Source: Bacillus sp. FJAT-22090
Lineage (GTDB): Bacteria; Bacillota; Bacilli; Bacillales_A; Planococcaceae
Length of the DNA: 64,000 nucleotides
Assembly (NCBI RefSeq): GCF_007676755.1
Contig: NZ_VEBK01000004.1
Coordinates: forward strand, 177,656 to 241,655
Reading direction: 5' to 3'
Positions within the stretch are counted from its first letter, which is position 1, and each line of letters opens with the position of its first letter. The notes beneath the pieces are model-generated. The model was not told where the DNA came from. It ran no database searches and saw only the letters and a program-made list of their open reading frames with translations. Positions 15,200-22,608 of the stretch are shown here, one piece after another. A program made the position numbers and the translations under genes.

Positions 15200-15355
15200 A
15201 TGGTTATGGATGAGGAAAAACGCGTAGAAGTTCATAGGGAAGAAAAAACAGATTCTGGATTGGTAGGCGCAACTTTTATCAAATATGCTGCCTATATAAT
15301 TATCTTTTTCGGTATACTCTGGTTCTTAATCTCTTATGTTTTTCCAAAGTTTTAA
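15200..15355 (+). CDS. small single-pass membrane protein, 51 residues
   Basis: A short gene with a strong site (GGGAGGAG five bases before ATG). The product begins with a charged segment (MVMDEEKRVEVHREEK) followed by one transmembrane helix (YAAYIIIFFGILWFLISYVF) ending PKF. A clean terminator follows at 15365-15399. Codon use and signals look genuine, and similar short proteins are common in Bacillales, where their function is unknown. Topology is probably cytoplasmic N-terminus. Confidence 0.78.
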   Translation: MVMDEEKRVEVHREEKTDSGLVGATFIKYAAYIIIFFGILWFLISYVFPKF

Positions 15356-15364
15356 TCTATATCA

Positions 15365-15400
15365 AAGGCCTACATTCTTTTACGGGAGTGTGGGCCTTTG
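15365..15400 (+). terminator. intrinsic terminator
   Basis: AAAGGCC...GGGCCTTT hairpin with an inner ACA(T)TC/G(A)GTGT stem, followed by GTTATAG; placed right after the 51-residue membrane protein gene. Confidence 0.8.
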
Positions 15401-15468
15401 TTATAGAATCTCCACTTAATTAAATAAGAATTGTAACTGCGCAACACACTAAAAGAATTTCCATAATA

Positions 15469-15642
15469 ATGGAAGTGACCGAAGAGCTTTTAACAGTACT
15501 TGAAGCCGACCTTACTATACGGGTAAATAGCAATGAATATACGTTGAAAAATGGAGACTCAATCCGTTTTAAAGCCGATATACTTCATGTTTACCATAAA
15601 AAAGAGCTATCGTGCAATCGAAAATTACCGACTGACGGATAG
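15469..15642 (+). pseudogene. fragment of a cupin-domain regulator (XRE-cupin type)
   Basis: Remnant. Residues EVTEELLTVLEADLTIRV, then EYTLKNGDSIRFKADILHVYH read as the second half of a cupin beta-barrel, as at the C-terminus of XRE-family regulators with a cupin sensor domain. The helix-turn-helix part and the first barrel strands are missing, and there is no ribosome binding site. After HVYH the frame runs through a terminator hairpin (AAAGAGCTATC with GATAGCTCTTT, 15600-15648). It is best read as the decayed 3' end of a lost gene that still keeps its terminator. Confidence 0.65.
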
Positions 15643-15648
15643 CTCTTT
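15600..15648. terminator. terminator hairpin
   Basis: AAAGAGCTATC and GATAGCTCTTT arms around a 27-nt loop, T-rich on both sides; could serve the cupin remnant and the converging TetR gene. Confidence 0.7.
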
Positions 15649-15686
15649 ACTAATTTTTTAAATCAAAATGAAAGATTCAAGTATAG

Positions 15687-16589
15687 TTATGAAATCGGAT
15701 GATATTTCATACTTGCTAGGGATTGTTCATATTGTATATATTCCTCTAAACTATTGAACTCCTCACTATTCTTTAATGTAGATAGTGCGCTTTCAATTAA
15801 GAACTTTCTCGGCTCTTTTTTGTTCATAATCTCCTCTTGGATAAAATACAACAAGCTTAAACAAGCTGCCCTCTTCTCCTCATCCGCTCCGAAACTCTTT
15901 TCTATCATCTTTTTCAAATTCAAAGTTGCAATGGAAAGACCATTATTAAAAAAGTTATTGTAATCCGATTGAGGTAGTAATGTATTAATATTTTCGGATG
16001 CAAAAAGGTGAATTCCTTCTGCACTTATATCCTCTAGCATTACAATAACGCGATCCATTGTATAGTTGACGATTTGCTTCACTGAAATTGTTTTCTTCAA
16101 TGCATGACTGGTATGTAAAATATGTTGAATGATTCCAGTGAACATAACAGCACAATCTATTAAGTAGACTTTCTTATCCGAAGGGAAAATATCTAAAAAA
16201 CGTTCATATACCCAATGAAAAAATAAAAATCTAGATTGTCTAATAAACTTAATAAGTTCTGGATCATTTGAAACGAGTACATCTTCTATTAGCTGATTTA
16301 ATCTATTTCGTTTATTGAAATCCACCATAAAACTTATCTGCTCTTTGAATATATTCATATCTTTAATATCTTCTCCGATAAGCAGCTTATCTCTTTCCAT
16401 TTCCATATTGACTTTAATGAGATTGAAGACAGCTTTAAATAATTCACTTTTGGAAGAAAAATAATTATAAAAAGATCCTTTCGAAATACCACTTCTATTT
16501 ATAATATCTTGAATGGATGTAGCATGATAACCCTGTTCAATAAATAATTCATGGGCTTTATCTATAACATATCTCTTTTTCTTATTCAT
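15687..16589 (-). CDS. TetR/AcrR family transcriptional regulator
   Basis: Repressor-type DNA-binding protein of 300 residues, longer than the usual 190-220. The N-terminal helix-turn-helix is clear: VIDKAHELFIEQGYHATSIQ, then DIINRSGISKGSFYNYFSSK (about 8-48). The remaining 250 residues are helical and should bind the inducer and dimerise. It is divergent from a 14-TM MFS exporter, and the gap holds inverted repeats GTTCATAAATGAAC (16734-16747) and TACTGTCAGTA (16667-16677), so it most likely represses the exporter. Inducer unknown. AAGGAG precedes the ATG. Confidence 0.9.
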   Translation of the reverse strand: MNKKKRYVIDKAHELFIEQGYHATSIQDIINRSGISKGSFYNYFSSKSELFKAVFNLIKVNMEMERDKLLIGEDIKDMNIFKEQISFMVDFNKRNRLNQLIEDVLVSNDPELIKFIRQSRFLFFHWVYERFLDIFPSDKKVYLIDCAVMFTGIIQHILHTSHALKKTISVKQIVNYTMDRVIVMLEDISAEGIHLFASENINTLLPQSDYNNFFNNGLSIATLNLKKMIEKSFGADEEKRAACLSLLYFIQEEIMNKKEPRKFLIESALSTLKNSEEFNSLEEYIQYEQSLASMKYHPIS

Positions 16590-16666
16590 CGTCTGTACTC
16601 CTTAAAGGTTAATCTCTCCTATTATTGATTATATCACAAGCTATTTATACCACAGGTTTAATTTTG

Positions 16667-16677
16667 TACTGTCAGTA
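16667..16677. promoter_or_regulatory. inverted repeat TACTGTCAGTA, possible TetR site
   Basis: An 11-bp palindrome between tetR and the MFS gene, close to the TetR start; candidate operator for autoregulation. Confidence 0.45.
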
Positions 16678-16733
16678 TATTTTACTTGCTAATTGAATTT
16701 TACGGGTGTATTATAAACTTTGTTGAACGAAAG

Positions 16734-16747
16734 GTTCATAAATGAAC
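16734..16747. promoter_or_regulatory. palindrome GTTCATAAATGAAC, possible TetR operator
   Basis: A 14-bp inverted repeat 33 bases upstream of the MFS start codon, placed where a bound repressor would block transcription. Confidence 0.55.
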
Positions 16748-16779
16748 TATCGGTACAAAAGATAAAAGGAGAATACTAT

Positions 16780-18255
16780 ATGGCTGAAAAACAATCAAAA
16801 CCTTCCTATGGTTTGTTAGCAATATTGATGACTGGAGCGTTCGTTGCTCTCTTAAGTAATACACTACTAAATATAGCTTTACCTGCTATTATGAACGAAT
16901 TTAAAGTCAGTCCCTCCACTGTGCAATGGTTGTCCACTGGTTATATGCTGGTTAATGGGATACTAATTCCAACAACGGCATTTTTAATACAAAAATACAC
17001 AGCCCGACGATTGTTCTTAATCGCAATGGGTTTATTTACAGTCGGCACTATCATTGGTGGCTTTGCACCAACTTTCTCAATACTCTTAGCTGCCCGTATG
17101 ATTCAAGCTTCAGGAGCGGCATTGATCATGCCATTATTAATGAACGTCCTGTACACTACATTTCCTGTTGAAAAACGTGGGTCTGCAATGGGGATGTTCG
17201 GTATTGTAATGATTTTTGCTCCTGCTATTGGTCCGACACTATCTGGCTGGATTATTCAACATTATAACTGGTCCGTGCTTTTCTTAATGATGGTTCCTTT
17301 AATGGTAATAGTATGGATTTTAGGGTTCTTTAAATTACGTGATACGAAAGAAAAAAATGAAAAGAAAATCGATGCATTATCAGTTGTTTTATCAGCACTA
17401 AGCTTCGGCGGGATTTTATACGGATTCAGTTCAGCCGGAAACAATGGCTGGTCTGCTCCTAGCGTATACTTAACAATAATCGTTGGAGTACTTTCGTTAG
17501 TTTGGCTAATACTGCGACAATTTAAACTTAGCGAACCAATGCTAGACTTTAGAGTATATAAATATCCAATGTTTGCTTTATCATCTGCTATTTCAATTAC
17601 ATTAAATATGGCTATGTTTTCAGCCATGCTGTTAATGCCGATCTATCTTCAAAATATAAGGGGAATTTCTGCAATGGATTCCGGTTTACTCATGTTACCG
17701 GGTGCTTTAATAATGGGTATTATGATGCCGATTACAGGGAAAATCTTCGACAAATTCGGACCTAAAGCTTTGGCATATACAGGTTTAGTCATTGTTATTG
17801 TGATGACTTACCTATTTAGCCAACTAACGGATTCAACAGGGTATACACATTTAGTTGTTATCTATTCAGTTAGAATGTTAGGTATTTCTATGGTCATGAT
17901 GCCGATTATGACAAATGGTTTAAACCAGATATCACCTGCCTTAATACCACATGGTACTGCGATGAATAGTACGATTCAACAAGTATCTGGAGCTATTGGT
18001 GCTAGTTTACTTGTTACAATCATGTCAAATCGCACGACCACACATGTGAAAGAGATGATGGCAGAAGCGATGTCTAACTCAGCAACCGCCCCAACAGGAG
18101 CAGCCTTACAACAATTACAGCAACATGTCACGATGGAAGCGACGATTTCAGGGATTAACGATTCGTTTTTAGTTTCCACTGGGATTGCAATAGTCTCGCT
18201 AATCCTCGCATTGTTCATCAAACGAACTACTGGAGGCAAGGCAGAAGCAAAATAA
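16780..18255 (+). CDS. MFS drug exporter, DHA2 (EmrB/LmrB) family
   Basis: Proton-driven multidrug efflux protein of the cytoplasmic membrane. The ATG at 16780 with AAAAGGAG upstream is preferred over a TTG at 16720 that would overlap the operator. The 491 residues and about 14 hydrophobic segments fit DHA2. Family motifs: ALLSNTLLNIALPAIMNEF with the D1-type NxALP, VQWLSTGYMLVNGILIPTTAF, the motif-A-like KYTARRLFL and antiporter motif C-like GIVMIFAPAIGPTLSGWI. It is divergent from the TetR gene and ends in a strong terminator. Substrates cannot be read from sequence. Confidence 0.94.
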   Translation: MAEKQSKPSYGLLAILMTGAFVALLSNTLLNIALPAIMNEFKVSPSTVQWLSTGYMLVNGILIPTTAFLIQKYTARRLFLIAMGLFTVGTIIGGFAPTFSILLAARMIQASGAALIMPLLMNVLYTTFPVEKRGSAMGMFGIVMIFAPAIGPTLSGWIIQHYNWSVLFLMMVPLMVIVWILGFFKLRDTKEKNEKKIDALSVVLSALSFGGILYGFSSAGNNGWSAPSVYLTIIVGVLSLVWLILRQFKLSEPMLDFRVYKYPMFALSSAISITLNMAMFSAMLLMPIYLQNIRGISAMDSGLLMLPGALIMGIMMPITGKIFDKFGPKALAYTGLVIVIVMTYLFSQLTDSTGYTHLVVIYSVRMLGISMVMMPIMTNGLNQISPALIPHGTAMNSTIQQVSGAIGASLLVTIMSNRTTTHVKEMMAEAMSNSATAPTGAALQQLQQHVTMEATISGINDSFLVSTGIAIVSLILALFIKRTTGGKAEAK

Positions 18256-18273
18256 TTTTGTATTTCTGTTTAG

Positions 18274-18315
18274 ACAAAACACCTATCTATTAAACTATAG
18301 ATAGGTGTTTGTTTT
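18274..18315 (+). terminator. intrinsic terminator
   Basis: A long stem of AAACACCTATCTAT with ATAGATAGGTGTTT, flanked by ACA and GTTTT, follows the MFS gene. Confidence 0.93.
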
Positions 18316-18397
18316 ATATAGGGACAAATAAAGGATAACCTACCTCTCCCATCGAATGTAGTTACATGGCGGGAATATATGAACAAGGAGGAATTCC

Positions 18398-19177
18398 ATG
18401 ACTAAACTTATGACTGATCATACTGGGAGACAAGTAACTATTCCTGTTTCTCCAAAACGCATCATTTCGATTTGTCCAGCTATTACAGAAACGCTTTTTG
18501 CCTTAGGCCTTGAAAATGAAATAATTGGTCGTACAAAATATTGTATTTTTCCTGAAGGAATTGTCGAAAACGTGCCAATTGTTGGAGGGACAAAAGAAGT
18601 AAGCGAAGAAAAAGTGCGCGCGCTACAGCCAGATCTCATTCTAGCTGAAAAAGAAGAGAATACAGAAGCAATTGTGCATGCCCTAGAAAAAATCGCACCC
18701 GTTTTTGTGTTAGAAGTCCAATCCATTAAAGAAGCTTACCGTTTTACCCATACACTTGGAGTACTGACTAACAAGGAGAGTGAAGCAAATAAACTTATTG
18801 AAGCTTGCAGAGCGGTATTTCCTTCATTTAGTATACATAGTAAAAATGCCACTTATGTTATTTGGCGAAAACCATATATGGTCGTCGGGGGAAATACTTA
18901 TATTAATGATGTATTACATACACTCGGCCTGCAAAATCCCTTTGCAACAGCAGAGTCTCGCTATCCCTCAGTAACAAAGGAGGAGCTGGCAAAAGAAAAT
19001 CTAGATGTTCTATTACTAGCCTCCGAGCCCTTTCCTTTTAAAGAAAAACATGTAGAGGAATTTCAATCCTTTTTGCCAAACACAAAGATCATTTTAGTTG
19101 AGGGAGAAATGTTTTGGTACGGAGCAAGAATGGAAATAGCAGGACCGTATTTAAAGAAATTAGAAGAAGATTTGTGA
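18398..19177 (+). CDS. BtuF/TroA-like periplasmic-binding-fold protein lacking a signal peptide
   Basis: Helical-backbone metal/corrinoid receptor fold of 259 residues: RIISICPAITETLFALGLEN (about 21-40), GRTKYCIFPEG, VGGTKEVSEEKVRALQPDLI (about 60-79), and ESRYPSVTKEELAKENLDVL near the C-terminus are characteristic of BtuF-like proteins. It starts MTKLMTDHTGR with no signal peptide and no lipobox, and AAGGAGG is ideally placed, so the start is not in doubt. No permease or ATPase gene is nearby. Such cytosolic relatives exist in Bacillales and their ligand is uncertain; a scavenging lipoprotein role is excluded by the missing export signal. Confidence 0.85.
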   Translation: MTKLMTDHTGRQVTIPVSPKRIISICPAITETLFALGLENEIIGRTKYCIFPEGIVENVPIVGGTKEVSEEKVRALQPDLILAEKEENTEAIVHALEKIAPVFVLEVQSIKEAYRFTHTLGVLTNKESEANKLIEACRAVFPSFSIHSKNATYVIWRKPYMVVGGNTYINDVLHTLGLQNPFATAESRYPSVTKEELAKENLDVLLLASEPFPFKEKHVEEFQSFLPNTKIILVEGEMFWYGARMEIAGPYLKKLEEDL

Positions 19178-19250
19178 TGAGTAGTTTTTATCCCTGTGCG
19201 TTAAACGAAGGTTCATGTTTTCACAATCATTTGTACTACCTGATTGCTTT

Positions 19251-19871
19251 TTACACAGGGATGATCTCTTCTACAAAATGCTTCAATATACGAGCAGTTA
19301 AGCCCCAAATTGTGTACCCTTCATACTCATAGAACCACTCTTCTATCGCTCGAGGTCTCCATTGATATTTTTCACCATTGACTATCTTGTCATATGGGAA
19401 ATCCATAGGAGGCATAGGTTGAACAGTGACTGTATGCATATAAGGTTCATAGTTCAATAACCAACTAATGGGGATAGTAAATACTTCCTCTACCTCTTGC
19501 TTGTTGAAAGACTGGATGTGGTGATGATCGATAGTCGCAACAAATGGGTAAACAACGAAAGATGGAGAGGCAATATAAGTACTCATCTGCCCTAAGACTC
19601 GGATACACGCCGGATCTACCCCAAGTTCCTCATGTGTTTCCCTTACCGCAGCAGCCATTGGGGAGGCGTCCGTTGAATCTATTCTCCCACCTGGAAAACT
19701 GATATCCCCCGGTTGTTTTCTCATAGTTAATGAACGCACCTCAAATAGAATATGCCATTCGTTATTTACTTGCACAAGAGGTATCAATATAGCAGAACGT
19801 AGCGCTGTCTCTTCTCCAATAAAAAGTGCTTGCTTATTATTCAGCTCATTTTTCAGCTGGTTCAAAAACAT
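19251..19871 (-). CDS. Nudix hydrolase, CoA pyrophosphatase type (NudL/YeaB-like)
   Basis: Probably hydrolyses the diphosphate of coenzyme A derivatives. The start at 19871 has AAAGGGGAG nine bases upstream. The Nudix box GGRIDSTDASPMAAAVRETH followed by EELGVD is preceded by EVRSLTMRKQPGDISFPGG, the UPF0035 signature (R-x-x-x-x-R-x-x-P-G-x-x-x-F-P-G-G) that marks the CoA-specific subgroup. 206 residues. It converges on the BtuF-like gene and stands alone. Confidence 0.9.
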   Translation of the reverse strand: MFLNQLKNELNNKQALFIGEETALRSAILIPLVQVNNEWHILFEVRSLTMRKQPGDISFPGGRIDSTDASPMAAAVRETHEELGVDPACIRVLGQMSTYIASPSFVVYPFVATIDHHHIQSFNKQEVEEVFTIPISWLLNYEPYMHTVTVQPMPPMDFPYDKIVNGEKYQWRPRAIEEWFYEYEGYTIWGLTARILKHFVEEIIPV

Positions 19872-19950
19872 GGAATTCTCCCCTTTATTTAGTTTTCTTT
19901 TTATCATATCATCCCTATATTATCACTTTTCAACTAATTTCTAATTATTA

Positions 19951-20490
19951 TTAGTCATATAAGTTTCGGTTCTGCTGTAATACTTTTTTTCGTCTATACA
20001 CTTTTACAATAGGAATTAATATAAGAAGAGAAACTGCCAAACCAAATATCCCTGTAATTAAATTAAACTTCCCTTGATATGGAGCAGAATCGGAAACAAT
20101 CACATTAAAAATACCCATAATAAGATTAAAAAGAAACAGAAGACTAAAAAGATTAAGTATTCTATTATAATATGAAATCTTTGAAGCGGTGTCTGTATAA
20201 ATCTCAAAAGGACCATCCGATGCCTCTTTACGAAAATATGCCCAGCCACCAAATTTACTTACTAATTCAATGCCACTTTCCTTTAAAAACTCTACATAGT
20301 TAGTCTCATCATTTTTGGAAAGTCCTTTAAGCATCTCATTTCGATAAACATAAGTTCCTGGTTCTCCTTTTACGAATGCAAAGCGAAAGAACTTGAAGGT
20401 CTCTAAAAACCAACCTTGCTGAGCCATTTCGTTGACCCATTGTTCCTCTTTTTCATAGTCTACATAAAAGCGGTATTTTACTTTTTTCAT
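19951..20490 (-). CDS. DUF2812 membrane protein
   Basis: 179 residues. The N-terminal soluble region (KYRFYVDYEKEEQWVNEMAQ, then GWFLETFKFFRFAFVKGEPG, then EFLKESGIELVSKFGGWAYF) is the DUF2812 domain, followed by two transmembrane helices (ILNLFSLLFLFNLIMGIFNVI and LITGIFGLAVSLLILIPIV) and a basic tail. DUF2812 genes are very often paired with a PadR-type regulator; here the PadR gene is upstream and overlaps by four bases. The pair probably responds to envelope stress or drugs, but its role is not established. Confidence 0.9.
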   Translation of the reverse strand: MKKVKYRFYVDYEKEEQWVNEMAQQGWFLETFKFFRFAFVKGEPGTYVYRNEMLKGLSKNDETNYVEFLKESGIELVSKFGGWAYFRKEASDGPFEIYTDTASKISYYNRILNLFSLLFLFNLIMGIFNVIVSDSAPYQGKFNLITGIFGLAVSLLILIPIVKVYRRKKVLQQNRNLYD

Positions 20491-20807
20491 AATGGTTTCT
20501 CCCCTTTCGTTATTTTTAATCCATTTTCATATAACTCATTCAATCGGCGAATTTCATATTCAATGATTGTTTTCCCTAAATCTGTAGTAATATATTCTTT
20601 TTTACGCCCATCTTCCTCTAAAGCAACAATCCATTTTCGTTCTACTAGTGTTTTAATCGCACCATAAATCGTACCAGCTCCTAGCTGTACACGCCCATTA
20701 CTTAGTTCTTCCGTAAGTTGCATTATGCCATACCCATGACGTGGTTCATAAAGTGATAACATAATATAATAAACACCTTCTGTTAACGGTGGATACTCTT
20801 GCTGCAT
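20487..20807 (-). CDS. PadR family transcriptional regulator
   Basis: Short PadR (s1 subfamily) regulator of 106 residues: LTEGVYYIMLSLYEPRHGYG, then IMQLTEELSNGRVQLGAGTI, then YGAIKTLVERKWIVALEEDG, RKKEYITTDLGKTIIEYEI. These are the winged helix and the C-terminal dimerisation helix. AGGAGGG is upstream. Translationally coupled to the DUF2812 gene. Two copies of a TATATCG-n5-GATATA palindrome lie just upstream and are the likely autoregulatory operators. Confidence 0.92.
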   Translation of the reverse strand: MQQEYPPLTEGVYYIMLSLYEPRHGYGIMQLTEELSNGRVQLGAGTIYGAIKTLVERKWIVALEEDGRKKEYITTDLGKTIIEYEIRRLNELYENGLKITKGEKPL

Positions 20808-20832
20808 ATAATACCCTCCTATCGTCTATTGA

Positions 20833-20875
20833 TATATCGCAGGCCGATATATTAACTATATCGTCTGCTGATATA
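20833..20875. promoter_or_regulatory. two tandem palindromic operators for the PadR regulator
   Basis: Site 1 at 20833-20851 is TATATCGCAGGCCGATATA (perfect arms). Site 2 at 20857-20875 is TATATCGTCTGCTGATATA (one mismatch). Their centres are 24 bases apart. They lie 26 to 68 bases upstream of the PadR start, overlapping the probable promoter. Confidence 0.8.
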
Positions 20876-20975
20876 ATTGTCAACATTCTAATAACAAAAA
20901 AGACCGATTAGCATTTAAGCTATACCGGTCATTCCCTCTAAAACCAATATGTATGTTTCTTTTAAACAACCTAAA

Positions 20976-21245
20976 TCATGAATTCGATTTTAAACTAATC
21001 AAAATGAGCACGATTCCACTAAAGAGGCAAACCATTCTCAAAAATGAAATCTTTTCTGCCAAACCAAATAGTGCTATCCCTGTCGTAATGATTAAAATAG
21101 ATGGACCGACTAAAGCTAGTAGAGTATTGATGTAAAAAGCTTTTTCCAAATCATTAAATTTTAACATTAACATCGCAGCTGTTATTTCTACACTTCCCGA
21201 AAAAACTCTCAATATAATCATAAAAAGTAGTGCTTTTTCAATCAA
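20976..21245 (-). CDS. DUF2619 (YqhV-like) small membrane protein
   Basis: 89 residues from a TTG start with AAGGGG about ten bases upstream. Three hydrophobic segments: LFMIILRVFSGSVEITAAML, LLALVGPSILIITTGIALFGL and MVCLFSGIVLILISL. The pattern R-x-x-S-G-x-x-E-x-T-A-A-x-L-M-L and NxLLALVGP matches the YqhV/DUF2619 family, found in spore formers next to the spoIIIA operon in many genomes. Function unknown. Here it is alone. Confidence 0.82.
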   Translation of the reverse strand: MIEKALLFMIILRVFSGSVEITAAMLMLKFNDLEKAFYINTLLALVGPSILIITTGIALFGLAEKISFLRMVCLFSGIVLILISLKSNS

Positions 21246-21314
21246 TTATAACGAGCCCCTTTCCATTTCTCCTAAATTATATGCACACTTCTCTCCTAAT
21301 ATTTTTCACACAAA

Positions 21315-21345
21315 AAATCCTGTGTATTGTATTTACACAGGATTT
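21315..21345 (-). terminator. terminator hairpin
   Basis: AAATCCTGTGTA pairs with TACACAGGATTT; lies after the coiled-coil gene stop on one side and before the DUF2619 gene on the other. Confidence 0.8.
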
Positions 21346-21362
21346 CGCTATTATTTAATGCT

Positions 21363-22313
21363 TTAACCTTCTATAATTCCTTGAATAGCGTTTTCTACTT
21401 CTTGCTGTTTTACTTCACTATCATGTTGAATAGCAGTTAGGTTTCGACTAACCTCTCCAAGCTCACTTATCGTGTTTTCAATTCGCTCAATGGAAGTTTG
21501 AATTTTGGAATGGGTAGACCATGCAGAGAAAATGTCATCAAATACATAATCGGCAAAAGTGACAAAACTATCTCTTTCTACCACCAAATTTTCCACTTTC
21601 ATTTGTTGAACGTCTAATAATTCCGTTTGAAAACGCTGTAATGCAAGTTGCGCATCATGTATAGCATTCTCCGATTCATCCAGCCTACTATGTTTTACCG
21701 CTGTAGCAATAATACCACCGCCAAAAAAAGTGTCCCAAGTTGAATAGCCTTTTGCGCTATCAAGCAATTCTAACGCTCTTTTTAATGCAGCCTTCGCTCT
21801 TTTTCCCTCTAATAGGGCTTCTTCCACTTCTCTAATACACGTAATCACCTTCGTTTTTTCTTCGTATAGTTTTTCTAAACGTTCCGCCTCTACCTCACTG
21901 TTCCGATAAATCCATTGTTCTTTTTCTTTGATCAAATGCTCCCAGTCACTGTCAAGTGATTGCCATTCGGCACGTTGTAAATCTATTTCGTTGTTGTGCA
22001 TATCCTGTTGTATATCTACGATCATCTTCTCTGTTTCACGGAGTTTAGCCTCTACAGCTGCAAGCTCGGATAATTCTTTTTCCCGAATTTCATCCTGTTT
22101 CCCTGTCCATGTTCTGATTGTATTTAATATGGAAAAACGATCTAAATTATCAACGTCTTTTTGTTCTTTCTTTAGCTCTTTTATGTATCCTTGCTTTTTT
22201 TGGAGTGCAGACTCTAATTGTCTTCCGAGTTGCTGTTGCTTTCGAATTTTTTTATCTCTTTTATTTATTTCCTGTTTTAAGACTGCTTGTTTTTCTTGCA
22301 TTACGCTCCACAT
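21363..22313 (-). CDS. coiled-coil protein of unknown function
   Basis: 316 residues, no signal peptide and no membrane helix. Almost the whole protein is charged heptad-type helix (KQEINKRDKKIRKQQQLGRQ near the start). One non-helical break at about 190-215, STWDTFFGGGIIATAVKHSR, is followed by LDESENAIHDAQLALQRFQ; this Gly-rich motif looks conserved and may be a hinge or a membrane-touching loop. Cytosolic coiled-coil proteins with this motif occur in Bacillales but I cannot name a function. AGGAGGGG precedes the ATG. Confidence 0.75.
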   Translation of the reverse strand: MWSVMQEKQAVLKQEINKRDKKIRKQQQLGRQLESALQKKQGYIKELKKEQKDVDNLDRFSILNTIRTWTGKQDEIREKELSELAAVEAKLRETEKMIVDIQQDMHNNEIDLQRAEWQSLDSDWEHLIKEKEQWIYRNSEVEAERLEKLYEEKTKVITCIREVEEALLEGKRAKAALKRALELLDSAKGYSTWDTFFGGGIIATAVKHSRLDESENAIHDAQLALQRFQTELLDVQQMKVENLVVERDSFVTFADYVFDDIFSAWSTHSKIQTSIERIENTISELGEVSRNLTAIQHDSEVKQQEVENAIQGIIEG

Positions 22314-22412
22314 AATATCCCCTCCTAGTTAACATACGATTGAATGCAATAATAGTTTCTAATTTATTTCCCGCGGAATACTTTGTAAAGAGACTTTCCA
22401 AAAATAAGAGAA

Positions 22413-22440
22413 ACCGGGCAAAAAGACGCCCGGTCCTTTA
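22413..22440. terminator. hairpin ACCGGGC/GCCCGGT
   Basis: A 7-bp GC-rich perfect stem (22413-22419 with 22428-22434) followed by CCTTTA; unusual base composition for this region, adjacent to the degenerate intergenic repeat. Confidence 0.5.
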
Positions 22441-22460
22441 AAAACAAAATACAGAAATAT

Positions 22461-22540
22461 CGTTGATTTCCGCTCCGGGTAGCCGCTTTTTCGTGGGCGG
22501 GGCTTTCAGTCCGTGCTGTTCCCACTGGAATCACCACCCT
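22461..22540. repeat. degenerate Bacillales intergenic repeat (GTTGATTTCCGCTCC type)
   Basis: The segment starts GTTGATTTCCGCTCCGG and continues with a GC-rich Cys-less stretch (CCGCTTTTTCGTGGGCGGGG, then GTTCCCACTGGAATCACC). This resembles the widespread GC-rich intergenic repeat of Bacillaceae and Planococcaceae that begins the same way and contains CGCTTTCCGCGGG. It is clearly more GC-rich than its surroundings, and shorter and more mutated than usual copies. Confidence 0.65.
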
Positions 22541-22567
22541 TTTTTCTATAGTTTATTATCATTGAAA

Positions 22568-22605
22568 AAAGCTCAACAAGGTAACTTATCACCTTGTTGA
22601 GCTTT
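22568..22605 (-). terminator. terminator of the RND transporter gene
   Basis: A perfect 15-bp stem (22568-22582 with 22591-22605, 8-nt loop) directly after the RND stop, ending in a T-run on the minus strand. Confidence 0.93.
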
Positions 22606-22608
22606 CGA

